From Natronococcus amylolyticus DSM 10524 (GTDB lineage: Archaea; Halobacteriota; Halobacteria; Halobacteriales; Natrialbaceae): a stretch of DNA of 64,000 bases. Under the pieces are notes generated by a model that was given only the letters and a program-made list of their open reading frames with translations, ran no database searches and was not told where the DNA came from. The translations under genes and the position numbers were made by a program. Shown here one piece after another: positions 43,899 through 52,834 of the stretch. The stretch is from positions 53,005-117,004 of the forward strand of contig NZ_AOIB01000025.1 in NCBI RefSeq assembly GCF_000337675.1, in the 5' to 3' direction. Within the stretch, counting starts at the first letter, position 1. Each line of letters begins with the position of its first letter.

Positions 43899-45002
43899 AT
43901 GCAGATCGACACGTTCGGCCTCGAGCGCTGGTTCGCGGAGTACGAACACGACGCCGAGATCATGCTCGCCGAGAGCGGCGTCCGCAGCCTCTCGACGGAT
44001 CGCTTCGACACCGATCTCGGTGACCTTGGGTACGTGATCCCGACGAACGGCGATCCCGACCTCCGGGCTCGGATCGGGGATCGCTACGACCGCGAGGCCG
44101 ACGAGGTCCTCTGCACGTGTGGCACGCAGGAGGCGAACTTCCTGGCGTTTCTCTCGGTACTGCAGGAGCCGACGCTCGGCGCCGACGGCGCCTCGCCGTC
44201 CGGCTCCGCGTCGCGGAGCCCGCACGCCATCGTCGTCACCCCGACCTACCAGGCGCTCCACGCCGTCCCCGACGCCGTCGGCGAGGTGACTCGAGTCCCC
44301 CTCGAGCCCCCGACCTGGGAGCTCGACGTCGACGCGGTCGCCGACGCGATCCGCCCCGAAACGAAACTGATCGTTCTGAACAATCCGAACAACCCGACCG
44401 GAAGATACCACCCGCTCGAGACGGTCGAGGCGCTGTACGACCTCGCGGCCGACAACGACGCCTACCTGCTCTGTGACGAAGTCTACAGGCTGCTCGCCGA
44501 GGATCCGCTGCCGCCCGTCGCGAGCCTCGGCCCGCGTGGCCTCTCGACCGCCAGCCTGTCGAAATCGTACGGGCTCGCCGGCCTGCGCTTCGGCTGGCTG
44601 ATCGGAAACGAGGACCTGCTCGAGACGGCCTGGAACTGGAAGGACTACACCACCATTTCCCCCTCCACGTTCGGCCAGCACGTCGCGAAACAGGCTCTCG
44701 AGCAGGAGGACGAGATCCTCGCCGAAAACCGTGACCTCGTGGCCGATCACCGCAATCGAGTACAGGAATTTCTCGAGAAACACGGCCTCGAGTGGTACGA
44801 CCCCGTCGGCGTCAACGGCTTCGTGACCGTTCCCGACGGCTACGAGACGGGCAAGGAGTTCTGTCGAGCGGTCCTCGAGGAGGGCGTCGTGCTCGCTCCT
44901 GGAGAGTTCTTCGGCCACTCGGATCGGTTTCGGATCGGGTTCGGGTTGCCGACCGAGGAGCTCAAGGAAGGGTTGCGTCGGATCGAACGAGTGCTCGAGT
45001 AG
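43899..45002 (+). CDS. PLP-dependent aminotransferase, class I/II
   Basis: 367 residues from ATG 43899 (MQIDTFGLERWF). Fold-type I features: YVIPTNGDPDLRARI near 45, LCTCGTQEANF near 72, LNNPNNPTGRYHPLE near 160, LLCDEVYRLL near 190 and the PLP lysine in ASLSKSYGLAGLRFGW near 228, with a final FRIGFGLPTEELKEGLRRIE. The substrate is not clear; relatives act on alpha-amino acids with aromatic or aliphatic chains. It is divergent from the multicopper oxidase. The open frame before the ATG lies in the shared promoter region. Confidence 0.88.
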   Translation: MQIDTFGLERWFAEYEHDAEIMLAESGVRSLSTDRFDTDLGDLGYVIPTNGDPDLRARIGDRYDREADEVLCTCGTQEANFLAFLSVLQEPTLGADGASPSGSASRSPHAIVVTPTYQALHAVPDAVGEVTRVPLEPPTWELDVDAVADAIRPETKLIVLNNPNNPTGRYHPLETVEALYDLAADNDAYLLCDEVYRLLAEDPLPPVASLGPRGLSTASLSKSYGLAGLRFGWLIGNEDLLETAWNWKDYTTISPSTFGQHVAKQALEQEDEILAENRDLVADHRNRVQEFLEKHGLEWYDPVGVNGFVTVPDGYETGKEFCRAVLEEGVVLAPGEFFGHSDRFRIGFGLPTEELKEGLRRIERVLE

Positions 45003-45032
45003 CGACGGGTGGGTACGTCGATAGCCGTCCGA

Positions 45033-45578
45033 CTACGACCGACACGGCTGCCACAGCGCCGCGACGGACTCGGCGTCGCCGTCGGCACGCTCGACGTCTC
45101 GCCGGAGGTCGAACGCCCGGTAGCGGTCGTCCTCGAGCAATTTCTCGGCCAACTCCACTGGCACCGTCACTCGCCGACACTCGCCGTCGACCAGCAGCCC
45201 GTCGGGGCCGAACGTGAACTCGATATCGTACTGTGCGACGTGCTCGTCGTGCTCCTCGATCACTGGATGTATCGCCTCGAGTGCGCTCGCGACGTACTCG
45301 AAGGCCAGCTCCATCCCCGGCGCGTCGGTCGTCCCGAGCTCGATTCGGATTTGCGGCACGTACGCTGGTTCGCCCGACTCTTCCCCGAGGACCTCGAGCC
45401 GACGAACCCTCGGCGCGCGCTCGAGGTGCGAGCCCGTTTCCGGTCCCATCGAGTCAGCGAGTCGGTCGTCGATCGCCGCCTCGAGCGGGGAGCGACGCCG
45501 TGATCGACCGATTCGGACGATCAACACGGCGACAGCGAGGGCGACAACGAGCAGCGACGCCGCGAGCACGGTTCGCAT
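45033..45578 (-). CDS. Membrane-anchored hypothetical protein
   Basis: 181 residues from ATG 45578 (MRTVLAASLLVVALAVAVLIV), or 188 from ATG 45599. One N-terminal membrane helix is followed by a basic turn RIGRSRRRS and a soluble alpha/beta domain with VPQIRIELGTTDAPG, YDIEFTFGPDGLLVDG and a C-terminus ending WQPCRS. No family recognised. Convergent with the aminotransferase (stops 30 bases apart) and divergent from eIF5A. Confidence 0.65.
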   Translation of the reverse strand: MRTVLAASLLVVALAVAVLIVRIGRSRRRSPLEAAIDDRLADSMGPETGSHLERAPRVRRLEVLGEESGEPAYVPQIRIELGTTDAPGMELAFEYVASALEAIHPVIEEHDEHVAQYDIEFTFGPDGLLVDGECRRVTVPVELAEKLLEDDRYRAFDLRRDVERADGDAESVAALWQPCRS

Positions 45579-45694
45579 CGTCGGCCCGTTCGCCTCCATC
45601 CCCCGAGGCGTTTTCGCTCCGAATCGGATCGGACGAGCCCGCCCGAACGGGCCGTGGTATCGGGTTCCACCCCTTCGAGCGGGCATTCCAAACG

Positions 45695-45702
45695 GTTTAT
45701 GG
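45695..45702 (+). promoter_or_regulatory. TATA box of the eIF5A-agmatinase operon
   Basis: GTTTATGG centred about 28 bases before the ATG at 45726, giving a leaderless transcript for the operon. Confidence 0.6.
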
Positions 45703-45725
45703 CCGTCGGTTGATTATCCGGCGAC

Positions 45726-46100
45726 ATGGCGAAACAGCAGCAAGAAGTTCGTGACCTCCAGGAAGGAAGCTACGTCGTCATCGACGATGCGGCCTGCAAG
45801 ATCAACTCGTACTCGACGGCCAAGCCCGGTAAACACGGCAGCGCCAAGGCCCGAATCGAGGCCGAGGGCGTCTTCGACGGGAAGAAGCGCTCGCTGTCCC
45901 AGCCCGTCGACGCGAAGATCTGGGTCCCGATCGTCGAGCGAAAGCAGGGTCAGGTCGTCTCCGTCGACGGCTCGGACATGCAGGTAATGGACCTCGAGAC
46001 CTACGAGACGATGACGATGCGCGTTCCGGGCGACCAGGACGTCTCGCCCGACGAGAACATCGAGTTCCTCGAGATGGAAGATCAGCGAAAGATCATATAA
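45726..46100 (+). CDS. eif5a: Translation factor aIF5A (eIF5A homologue)
   Basis: 124 residues. N-terminal SH3-like domain with the modification loop [14 protein letters not shown]; the lysine expected to become (deoxy)hypusine is K36. The C-terminal OB-fold (about 65-124) ends EMEDQRKII. The factor helps ribosomes through difficult peptide bonds. Its TAA stop shares a base with the ATG of agmatinase, and deoxyhypusine synthase lies at 54911, so two later steps of its modification are encoded near it. In haloarchaea the loop lysine is known to be modified to deoxyhypusine via agmatine-derived intermediates. Confidence 0.95.
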   Translation: MAKQQQEVRDLQEGSYVVIDDAACKINSYSTAKPGKHGSAKARIEAEGVFDGKKRSLSQPVDAKIWVPIVERKQGQVVSVDGSDMQVMDLETYETMTMRVPGDQDVSPDENIEFLEMEDQRKII

Positions 46101-46951
46101 TGTTCCCCGGGGCGGCCGACGAGCGCGAGCGAGCCGACGCGACGGGAGGGCCCGATCGCTCGGACGCGAACTTCGTGGTCGTCGGTGCGCCCCTGGACGC
46201 CTCGACGACCTTTCAGCCGGGGACCCGCTTCGGTCCCCGCCGCATCCGCCACTTTTCGGAGACGTTTGACGACTACGACCACCGGACGAACCAGTATTTT
46301 TCGGAGCTGGGCGTCCTCGACCACGGTGACGTCCGCCCGTGGGACGACGTCGGCGAGTACCTCGAGTGGCTCGAGGGAACGGTCCGGGACGTCGTCTGGG
46401 ACGACGCCGTTCCGCTCGTGCTGGGCGGTGAACACACCGTCACGCTCGCGGGTGCCCGCGCCGTCGAGCCCGAGGCGCTGGTCGTCCTCGACGCCCACCT
46501 CGACCTTCGCGAGGAGTACGATGGCAACCGGCTCTCTCACGCCTGCGTCACCCGACGCATTCTCGAGGACGTCGATGGCGTCGAGGAGGCGGTGATCCTC
46601 GGGGCCAGAACCGGCAGCGAGGCGGAGTGGGACCGAGCGAGTGAGACCGACGTCACCGTGATCCCGCCCGAGGACGTCGCCGACTGGGAGCCCGACCCGG
46701 CGCTGCTCGAGCGCGAGCTGTACTGTAGCGTCGATATCGACGCTGCAGATCCGGGCTACGCGCCGGGAACGGGAACCAAGGAGCCGTTCGGCCTCGAGCC
46801 CCGCGAGATGCGCGACGTCGTCCGCACCCTCGCACCCGCGGCGACGGGGTTCGACGTCGTGGAAGTCAACGACCGCGACGACGGACAGGCCGCGGCGCTG
46901 GCCGGGAAGCTCGTTCGCGAGTTCGTCTACGCCGGTTCGGGGTCCTCGTAG
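46100..46951 (+). CDS. speB: Agmatinase
   Basis: 283 residues of the ureohydrolase (arginase/agmatinase) family. The binuclear manganese site is complete: LGGEHTV near 115, VLDAHLDLREEY near 135 and SVDIDAADPGYAPGTGT near 215, and VVEVNDRDDG near 255. It releases urea from agmatine or an aminopropyl-/agmatine-type intermediate. The ATG shares one base with the eIF5A stop (TAATG); this pairing is conserved in haloarchaea, where agmatinase serves deoxyhypusine formation on eIF5A rather than bulk polyamine synthesis. Confidence 0.93.
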   Translation: MFPGAADERERADATGGPDRSDANFVVVGAPLDASTTFQPGTRFGPRRIRHFSETFDDYDHRTNQYFSELGVLDHGDVRPWDDVGEYLEWLEGTVRDVVWDDAVPLVLGGEHTVTLAGARAVEPEALVVLDAHLDLREEYDGNRLSHACVTRRILEDVDGVEEAVILGARTGSEAEWDRASETDVTVIPPEDVADWEPDPALLERELYCSVDIDAADPGYAPGTGTKEPFGLEPREMRDVVRTLAPAATGFDVVEVNDRDDGQAAALAGKLVREFVYAGSGSS

Positions 46952-47045
46952 CCAATCGACTCCACCCCCGTCGGTCACCGACCTGCGGGCACCATCCATA
47001 CTGGTAAGGGAGGAGGGTTGAACCGTTCGTCGCCTACTGTCGAGT

Positions 47046-47399
47046 ATGCCAGAGTCGGGAGCGAACGACGCGGACCTATCGGCTGTTTGGCACCTCCTCT
47101 CGGACCCACGACGTCGATGCGTCCTCGAGCAGGTGTACTCGACCGAGCGAACGACGCTCACGGCGCTCGCTCGCAGGATCGAATCGAGAACCGAGGTCGG
47201 TCGGTCCGACGGCGAGACGGGGACGGCGGCGAGTCGCCGCCGGATCGAGATTGCGCTCGCACACGACCACCTCCCGCGGCTCGCAGACCACGGCGTGATC
47301 GCGTACGATCCGTCGACCCTCGAGGTCGTTCTGACGGCCGACTTCGAGACCCGACGGCTACTCGAGGCGGTTCTCGAATCGGACGTGGCGGTTCGGTGA
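47046..47399 (+). CDS. DUF7344-type winged-helix protein
   Basis: 117 residues. AVWHLLSDPRRRCVLEQVYSTERTTLTALARRIE is a haloarchaeal winged-helix start, and HDHLPRLADHGVIAYDPSTLEVVLTADF is the wing and following strand; both are typical of the DUF7344 domain. Probably a DNA-binding regulator. It stands alone, convergent with the amidase gene across a hairpin. Confidence 0.72.
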   Translation: MPESGANDADLSAVWHLLSDPRRRCVLEQVYSTERTTLTALARRIESRTEVGRSDGETGTAASRRRIEIALAHDHLPRLADHGVIAYDPSTLEVVLTADFETRRLLEAVLESDVAVR

Positions 47400-47429
47400 G
47401 CGATAGTAACAACTGAAACTGTTTGCACA

Positions 47430-47456
47430 CCGATCGCACAGCCGTCGTGCGGTCGG
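47430..47456. terminator. Hairpin between convergent genes
   Basis: CCGATCGCAC (47430-47439) pairs with GTGCGGTCGG (47447-47456) with one mismatch and a 7-base loop. It lies between two converging genes and may end transcription from both sides, although no T tract follows. Confidence 0.45.
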
Positions 47457-47470
47457 GTGCGCACTGACTT

Positions 47471-48388
47471 TCAGTAGCTACTATAGAACGGCGACTCGAG
47501 GTACGCCTTCGGCACCGCGTTGCGTGCGGTCACCAGCGGATCGACGACCTGGCTGATCTCGAGGCCGCCGACCAGACTCGAGAGCATGTAGGCGTCGGTC
47601 GCGTCCCAGCCGTGTTCGGCCGCGAGCAGTTCGACTGCATCGCGGTTTGCTAGCTTACAGGCCTCCTGCAGCGTCTCGGCGCTGGCGATCGTCTTCCAGG
47701 CCTCGGCGGTCTCGACCAGCGGCCGCTCGAGACCCGGTTCCGGATCGGAGATCACCTCGAGGGTGACGTCGATCTCGGTGGCGATCTCCGCGCCGGTACC
47801 ACACATCTCGCCGTCGGCCATCGCCGCCTTGCAGTCGCCCATCGCGAGCATCGCGCCCTCCTGGAACACCGGGAAGTAGGCAACGGAGCCCGCGGTCATG
47901 TCGGTCGTGTCGAGGTTCCCGCCGTGGTCGTGGGGAACGAGCGTCGTGTACGACTCCGAGTCGGTCGCGACCCCGATCGTTCCGATCACGGGCGCGACGT
48001 CGACCTCGAGGTCGCCGAACGCGAGGGTGTCGCCCTCGACCGACAGCAATCGAGTTCTCGGCGACTCGATCCCCTCCTCGCCGTCGAGCAGGCCGAACCC
48101 GCCGATGGTGATCACGCGGCCCTGCTCCTCGGTGAGACGGATCTCCTCGATCTCGACCCGGAGGACGTCGCCGGGCTCGGCTCCCTCGACCGCGATCGGT
48201 CCCGTCGCGGCGTTGACCTGCGAGGGGATCGACTCGATGACGTCCGCTTCGGTCCGGATCGTGCCGTCCAGGCTGTCCCTCGTCTCGATCGTCAGCTCGG
48301 CACCGGGTTCGACGGTCGTTACCGCCTCGAGGTCGGGGCTGAACTCGTACACTACGCCGTCGTCGTACGTCACCTGTTCACGTTGCAT
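47471..48388 (-). CDS. Acetamidase/formamidase family hydrolase
   Basis: 305 residues. N-terminal beta domain starting VTYDDGVVYEFSPDLEAVTTVEPG, then GAEPGDVLRVEIEEI, the metal/active-site stretch VPHDHGGNLDTTDMTAG near 150 and FQEGAMLAMGDCKAAMADGEMCGTG near 180. These match the FmdA/AmdA family, which releases ammonia from formamide or acetamide. The C-terminal part DATDAYMLSSLVGGLEISQVVDP is also conserved. The start at ATG 48388 gives MQREQVTYDDG. Confidence 0.92.
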   Translation of the reverse strand: MQREQVTYDDGVVYEFSPDLEAVTTVEPGAELTIETRDSLDGTIRTEADVIESIPSQVNAATGPIAVEGAEPGDVLRVEIEEIRLTEEQGRVITIGGFGLLDGEEGIESPRTRLLSVEGDTLAFGDLEVDVAPVIGTIGVATDSESYTTLVPHDHGGNLDTTDMTAGSVAYFPVFQEGAMLAMGDCKAAMADGEMCGTGAEIATEIDVTLEVISDPEPGLERPLVETAEAWKTIASAETLQEACKLANRDAVELLAAEHGWDATDAYMLSSLVGGLEISQVVDPLVTARNAVPKAYLESPFYSSY

Positions 48389-48458
48389 ACACTACCTGTT
48401 CGAACGGGGAGGTCGTAAAACGGTCCCTCGGGTCGACCGGCGGGGGAACACCCCTCGG

Positions 48459-48466
48459 ATATATAT
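48459..48466 (+). promoter_or_regulatory. TATA box of the cold-shock protein gene
   Basis: ATATATAT 25-32 bases before the ATG at 48491; a strong leaderless promoter fitting a highly expressed small protein. Confidence 0.65.
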
Positions 48467-48490
48467 GGTCGGGGGCCGGAGTCAGAGCTA

Positions 48491-48685
48491 ATGCCAACCG
48501 GAACGGTCGACTTCTTCAACGACACTGGCGGCTACGGCTTCATCGAGACCGACGAGATCGACGACGACGTCTTCTTCCACATGGAGGACGTCGGCGGCCC
48601 CGACCTCGAGGAGGGACAGGAGGTCGAGTTCGAGATCGAACAGGCGGACAAGGGTCCGCGCGCGAAGAACCTCACGCGCCTCTGA
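48491..48685 (+). CDS. Cold-shock domain protein (CspA family)
   Basis: 64 residues, a single cold-shock OB-fold with the RNA-binding motifs GYGFIETD (RNP1-like) and DVFFHMEDV (RNP2-like), ending KGPRAKNLTRL. It binds single-stranded nucleic acid and acts as an RNA chaperone. It is more acidic than bacterial CspA, a halophile adaptation. Strong TATA box upstream, no neighbour in operon. Confidence 0.93.
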   Translation: MPTGTVDFFNDTGGYGFIETDEIDDDVFFHMEDVGGPDLEEGQEVEFEIEQADKGPRAKNLTRL

Positions 48686-48779
48686 TCGGATTCGATCGAG
48701 AGTTTCGATCCGCGACGGCGAGACGAACGAACAGCGGACGGCGAGCGACGCGGTTTCGGCGGTTCACGGGCTTTCTTTG

Positions 48780-49424
48780 ATGAATTCCGACGACATTCAC
48801 GACCGATGGGCGGAGCGAACGGGCGCGTACTCGCCGGCGTACTACGCCCACTACGGTCCCAACGAGACGAGCGAACTGCTCGAGGCGATCATCAACCGCG
48901 TCGTCGGTCCCGACGCCGCCGTCCTCGAACTGGGCTGTAGCTCGGGGCGCCACCTCGCTCACCTTCACGACCACGGGTACGACGACCTCCACGGCGTCGA
49001 CATCAACGAGTCGGCGTTCGAGGTGATGGAACGGGTCTACCCCGACCTCGCCGCGGCGGGGGCGTTCACCCACGGCTCGCTCGAGGAGTTCGTCTGCGAC
49101 CACGGACGGGATCGGTTCGACGTCGTCTACGCGGTCCAGACCCTCCAGCACCTCCCGCCCGAAGCCGAGTGGGTGTTCGACGAGCTGGTTCGGCTGACCG
49201 ACTCGCTGCTCGTCACGGCCGAGACCGATGCCGACGAATCGACGGCCGACGCCGTCGACGACCCCGACTCGAGCGTAACCGACGTCCGCGACGTCGACGG
49301 CGTCCCCCTGTACGTCCGCGACTGGTCGCAGGTATTCGCCGACCGCGGCTGGGTCGAACTCGAGGACGAGGCGACCGTCCTCGACTATCACACGTTCAGG
49401 GCGTTTTGCCCGCCGACGAAGTAG
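48780..49424 (+). CDS. Class I SAM-dependent methyltransferase
   Basis: 214 residues from ATG 48780. Motif I VLELGCSSGRHLAHL near 47-61 and the acidic loop GVDINESAFEVM near 75, with FDVVYAVQTLQHLP near 115 as motif II/III, place it among class I methyltransferases. The substrate is unknown; the C-terminal VRDWSQVFADRGW is typical of small-molecule or tRNA-type enzymes. It lies upstream of the cytochrome oxidase gene but a TATA box separates them. Confidence 0.85.
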   Translation: MNSDDIHDRWAERTGAYSPAYYAHYGPNETSELLEAIINRVVGPDAAVLELGCSSGRHLAHLHDHGYDDLHGVDINESAFEVMERVYPDLAAAGAFTHGSLEEFVCDHGRDRFDVVYAVQTLQHLPPEAEWVFDELVRLTDSLLVTAETDADESTADAVDDPDSSVTDVRDVDGVPLYVRDWSQVFADRGWVELEDEATVLDYHTFRAFCPPTK

Positions 49425-49457
49425 CCCGCCGAGCGGGAGCGAGGGAACGAGCCACCC

Positions 49458-49465
49458 GTATAAAA
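49458..49465 (+). promoter_or_regulatory. TATA-like element upstream of the oxidase gene
   Basis: GTATAAAA, about 230 bases before the GTG at 49692. If used, it would give a leader of roughly 200 bases, long for this genome. No other clear element was seen between the methyltransferase stop and the oxidase start, a 267-base stretch without a convincing gene. Confidence 0.4.
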
Positions 49466-49691
49466 GCGGCCTTGCGAGCGCACTGGATAGCTTCATACCC
49501 GCGACGGTCGAGAGCGTTCCCTTGCCTATGGTTCTCGCGTCCCGAGTTCGAGCGGAGGGGGATCGCCGCAGTTCGACCACGACGGTACACTCGCCCGGAG
49601 GCGGTCGACAGATCGGCTCGAGCCGTCCGAGCGGGCGACGGCGCGACCGGGAACGAGAATCGACGAGCGGCCGTTTCGGAGGTGGGCTCGA

Positions 49692-52169
49692 GTGAGCGAC
49701 CTTCCGCCACAGACGAGCGTCAGGCGGTGGCTCGTCACGACCAACCACAAGGACGTCGGGATCCTCTACCTGGTGACGGCGCTGTTCTTTCTGGTAGTGG
49801 GCGGCGTCCTGGCGCTGCTGTTCCGAGCGCACCTCTGGGAGAGCGGCGGCACCGGGCTGCTGACGGAGAACCAGTTCAACCAGGCGGTCTCGACGCACGG
49901 GCTGTTGATGGTGTTCTGGTTCCTCTCGCCAATCGCATCCGGCTTCGCGAACTACTTCGTCCCGCTACAGATCGGCGCGAAGGACCTCGCGTTTCCGCGC
50001 CTGAACGCGCTGAGCTACTGGTTTTACCTGTTCTCGGGAATCCTGTTCGGGATCTCGTTCTTCCAGGGAAGTTCCTTCTCGGGGGGATGGACGATGTACG
50101 CGCCGCTGAACGTCCCGATGTACACGCCCGCACTCGAGGCGACGACCGGCGGCAACGGCGCCGTGCTCGCGCTGATCCTGTTCGTGCTCTCGATCACGCT
50201 CGGTTCGGTGAACTTCATCACGACGATCCATCGTTCGCGGGCGGAGGGGCTCGGCCTGTGGAACATGCCGATGTTCACCTGGACGTGGCTGCTGACCGTC
50301 TGGATGATGCTCTTCGCGTTCGCGGCGCTGCTGGCCGCGTTGCTGTTGCAGACGTCCGATCGGATCCTGTTGACCCAGTACTTCGCGACCGATCAGGGGT
50401 CGGGGCTGCTGTGGGCGCACCTGTTCTGGTTCTTCGGGCACCCGGAGGTGTACATCGTCTTCTTCCCCGCGCTGGGGATCATGCTCGAGGTGTTCCAGAC
50501 CTTCACCGGACGCCGGCTCGTCGGCCGCAAGTGGGTCATCATCGCGATGGTCCTCGTTGCCGTCCAGTCGTTTTTGGTCTGGATGCACCACATGTTCCTG
50601 ACGACGATCAACCTGGAGATCAAGACGCTGATGATGGCGACGACGATCGGCATTTCGCTTCCCTTTGACCTGATCGTCTTCGCGCTGATCTACACGATGG
50701 TCAAGGGTCGCGTGCGGATGACGACGCCGTTTCTGTTCGCGCTGGGGGCGCTCGTCCTCTTTATCCTCGGGGGCATTACTGGGGTGTTCCTGGGCGCCGT
50801 CGTGCTCGACTACGAGTTCCGGGGCACCTACTGGGTCGTCGCGCACTTCCACTACGTGATGGCCTCCGGGGTCACCGCGCTGGTCGGCGGCCTCTACTAC
50901 TGGTGGCCGAAGCTCACCGGGCGAATGTACTCCGAGACGCTGGGCAAGCTCAACTTCGCGGTCTACTTCGTCGGCTTCAACCTGCTTTACTTCCCGCAGT
51001 TTCTCGCCTGGGAGACGCCCCGTCGTGTCTTTCACTACGCCGAGGGTGCCCAGTTCTACCATCAGCTCTCGACGGTCGGCGCGTTCGTTTTCGGCGCGTC
51101 GTTCCTGATCCTTTTCGGGGCGCTCGCCCACAGCCTCGTCGCGGGTCCCCGTGCGCCCGAGAACCCCTGGGAGTTCTCCCGCACCGCCGAGTGGGCGATC
51201 CCCTCACCCCCGCCGCTCGAGAACTGGGACGGCCGCCCCAGCTACGCCACGGGCTCCCTCGAGTTCGTCGAGGACTCGGCTGCCCAGGCCGATGGCGGCG
51301 TGGCACACGAGAACCGAACCGCTTCCGGGGCCGGCGCGGGAGAGGGACACGCTGATCACGCCAGCATCTGGCCGCTCGGTGTCGGAATCGGAACGTTCGT
51401 CTTTTTCCTCGGACTGACGGGGATCACGCCGTACACGATCGGCTTCGCCGAGGGAACCGGCGTTCCGCCCGAGGCGCTCGTCGGGACGGCAGCCGAGCAG
51501 AGCATCCTGTACCCGATACTGACCGTGCTGGGCGTGGTGATCATGGGATACACGCTGTTCGAGTTCGGCCGCGAGCGCTTCGTCGTCCCCGAGATGGCCA
51601 TCGCCGAGCGCTGGCCGTTCGAGGGCGTCGGTAACACGAAGTTCGGCGTCTGGGTGTTCCTGGCGTCCGACGTCGTCGTCTTCGGCGCGATCATCGGCGC
51701 CTACGTCTTCATGCGCCTCCACGCGGGCTGGGGCGAGTGGACGACCGTTCCGTTCGCCTCCTGGCCCGGCCTGCTGAACACGTACATCCTGTTGACCTCG
51801 AGTTTTACCGTCGTGCTCGCGCTCGTGATGGCCGAGCGAAAGAACAAGCGGGGCCTGCTCGCGACGCTGGGTGCGACCCTCGGTCTCGGGCTGGCGTTCA
51901 TGGGCGTCAAAGGCTACGAGTACAGCGTGAAGTTCGCCGATGGCGAGTACTGGTGGTACGGGCTCGAGTACTCGATCTACTACGTGACCACGGGGATGCA
52001 CGCCCTGCACGTCATCTTCGGGCTGTTGATCGCCGGCTTCATGATCTACCGCGTCTGGTCGATCGACGCCTACCTCGAGGACCATCGGCCGGTGGAGTTC
52101 TTCGGGCTCTACTGGCACTTCGTCGACATCGTCTGGGTCATCCTCTTCCCACTGTTCTACCTGCTCTAG
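49692..52169 (+). CDS. Cytochrome c oxidase-type subunit I fused to subunit III
   Basis: 825 residues, a heme-copper oxidase. About 1-500 is subunit I, with TTNHKDVGILYLV, the heme ligand HGLLMVFW, FFGHPEVYIVFFPALG (CuB His, Glu278 and Tyr280 type of the A1 class), WMHHMF and HFHYVMASG. About 555-825 is subunit III (seven-helix region) ending FFGLYWHFVDIVWVILFPLFYLL. A His/Ala-rich linker joins them. Terminal electron transport reduces O2 and pumps protons. I and III are known to be fused in some Archaea and in Thermus. The start is GTG. No subunit II is in the window. Confidence 0.94.
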   Translation: MSDLPPQTSVRRWLVTTNHKDVGILYLVTALFFLVVGGVLALLFRAHLWESGGTGLLTENQFNQAVSTHGLLMVFWFLSPIASGFANYFVPLQIGAKDLAFPRLNALSYWFYLFSGILFGISFFQGSSFSGGWTMYAPLNVPMYTPALEATTGGNGAVLALILFVLSITLGSVNFITTIHRSRAEGLGLWNMPMFTWTWLLTVWMMLFAFAALLAALLLQTSDRILLTQYFATDQGSGLLWAHLFWFFGHPEVYIVFFPALGIMLEVFQTFTGRRLVGRKWVIIAMVLVAVQSFLVWMHHMFLTTINLEIKTLMMATTIGISLPFDLIVFALIYTMVKGRVRMTTPFLFALGALVLFILGGITGVFLGAVVLDYEFRGTYWVVAHFHYVMASGVTALVGGLYYWWPKLTGRMYSETLGKLNFAVYFVGFNLLYFPQFLAWETPRRVFHYAEGAQFYHQLSTVGAFVFGASFLILFGALAHSLVAGPRAPENPWEFSRTAEWAIPSPPPLENWDGRPSYATGSLEFVEDSAAQADGGVAHENRTASGAGAGEGHADHASIWPLGVGIGTFVFFLGLTGITPYTIGFAEGTGVPPEALVGTAAEQSILYPILTVLGVVIMGYTLFEFGRERFVVPEMAIAERWPFEGVGNTKFGVWVFLASDVVVFGAIIGAYVFMRLHAGWGEWTTVPFASWPGLLNTYILLTSSFTVVLALVMAERKNKRGLLATLGATLGLGLAFMGVKGYEYSVKFADGEYWWYGLEYSIYYVTTGMHALHVIFGLLIAGFMIYRVWSIDAYLEDHRPVEFFGLYWHFVDIVWVILFPLFYLL

Positions 52170-52218
52170 ACCCGTCCGTCCGGTCGCGCTCGCCCGATTC
52201 GGCGATTGAACCCGGGAC

Positions 52219-52240
52219 GTTCGTTTCTTTCGTAACGAAC
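52219..52240. repeat. Inverted repeat upstream of the universal stress protein gene
   Basis: GTTCGTT (52219-52225) and AACGAAC (52234-52240) with an 8-base spacer. A second repeat, TTCGAA cgtatg TTCGAA (52286-52303), spans the start codon at 52295. They could be regulatory or, for the first, the end of the oxidase transcript. Confidence 0.4.
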
Positions 52241-52294
52241 ACGTTCCTCGCATTGCCATAGTGATTTGCTAACTCGGAGCATACCTTCGAACGT

Positions 52295-52789
52295 ATGTTC
52301 GAAACGATCCTCCTCCCGACGGACGGCAGCGACAGGGCGGAGACGGCGGCGCCGTACGCCGTCGAGCTGGCCGAGCGGTTCGACGCGACGCTGCACCCGA
52401 TGTACGTCGTCGATACGGACGCGATGAGCCACGCGCTCGGTCCCGAACAGGTCGATCGGATCGGTGCCGGACAGTTCGCCGAGATGACCGAACTCCACGA
52501 GCGGGCCGCTGCCGCCGTCGACGGGGTCCGCGAGTACGTCGGCTCGGCCGACGTCACGGTCGACCCCGTGATCGAGGCAGGGATCCCCCGAACGGTGATT
52601 ACCCGGTTCGCCGAGGAGAACGACGTCGACCTTATCGTGATGACGTCGCAAGGTCGCGGCGGCGTCCGGCGCGCCCTGTTCGGAAGCGTCACCGAGGACG
52701 TCGCCCGCGAGACGAACGTGCCTGTACTGGTGATCGACCCGGACGACGAGCGCCGGGACCGGGCGGAGCCGGAACGCGAACTCGCCTGA
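52295..52789 (+). CDS. Universal stress protein (UspA family)
   Basis: 164 residues. The N-terminus ILLPTDGSDRAETAAPYAVELAERF, the VDVDLIVMTSQGRGGVRRALFGSVTEDVA stretch with the ATP-binding G-x-x-x-x-x-G-S turn near 128-140 and PVLVIDPDDE mark an ATP-binding USP. Its role is stress adaptation in the cytoplasm. It follows the oxidase gene by 125 bases with inverted repeats between. Confidence 0.93.
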   Translation: MFETILLPTDGSDRAETAAPYAVELAERFDATLHPMYVVDTDAMSHALGPEQVDRIGAGQFAEMTELHERAAAAVDGVREYVGSADVTVDPVIEAGIPRTVITRFAEENDVDLIVMTSQGRGGVRRALFGSVTEDVARETNVPVLVIDPDDERRDRAEPERELA

Positions 52790-52834
52790 GCGGGATCGCA
52801 AGGTTACAAGCAGTCGGCGGCGTAACGGCCGGCC

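Noticed and set aside
41652-44918. 1088-codon minus-strand frame with an extra 434 codons before the multicopper oxidase
   Set aside because: The extra part is antisense to the aminotransferase gene; the Tat signal starts at ATG 43616.
49528-49695. 55-codon frame just upstream of, and overlapping, the oxidase start in GTGA
   Set aside because: Strongly basic (many Arg and Ser), unlike the acidic proteins of this genome, and no family; likely leader sequence.
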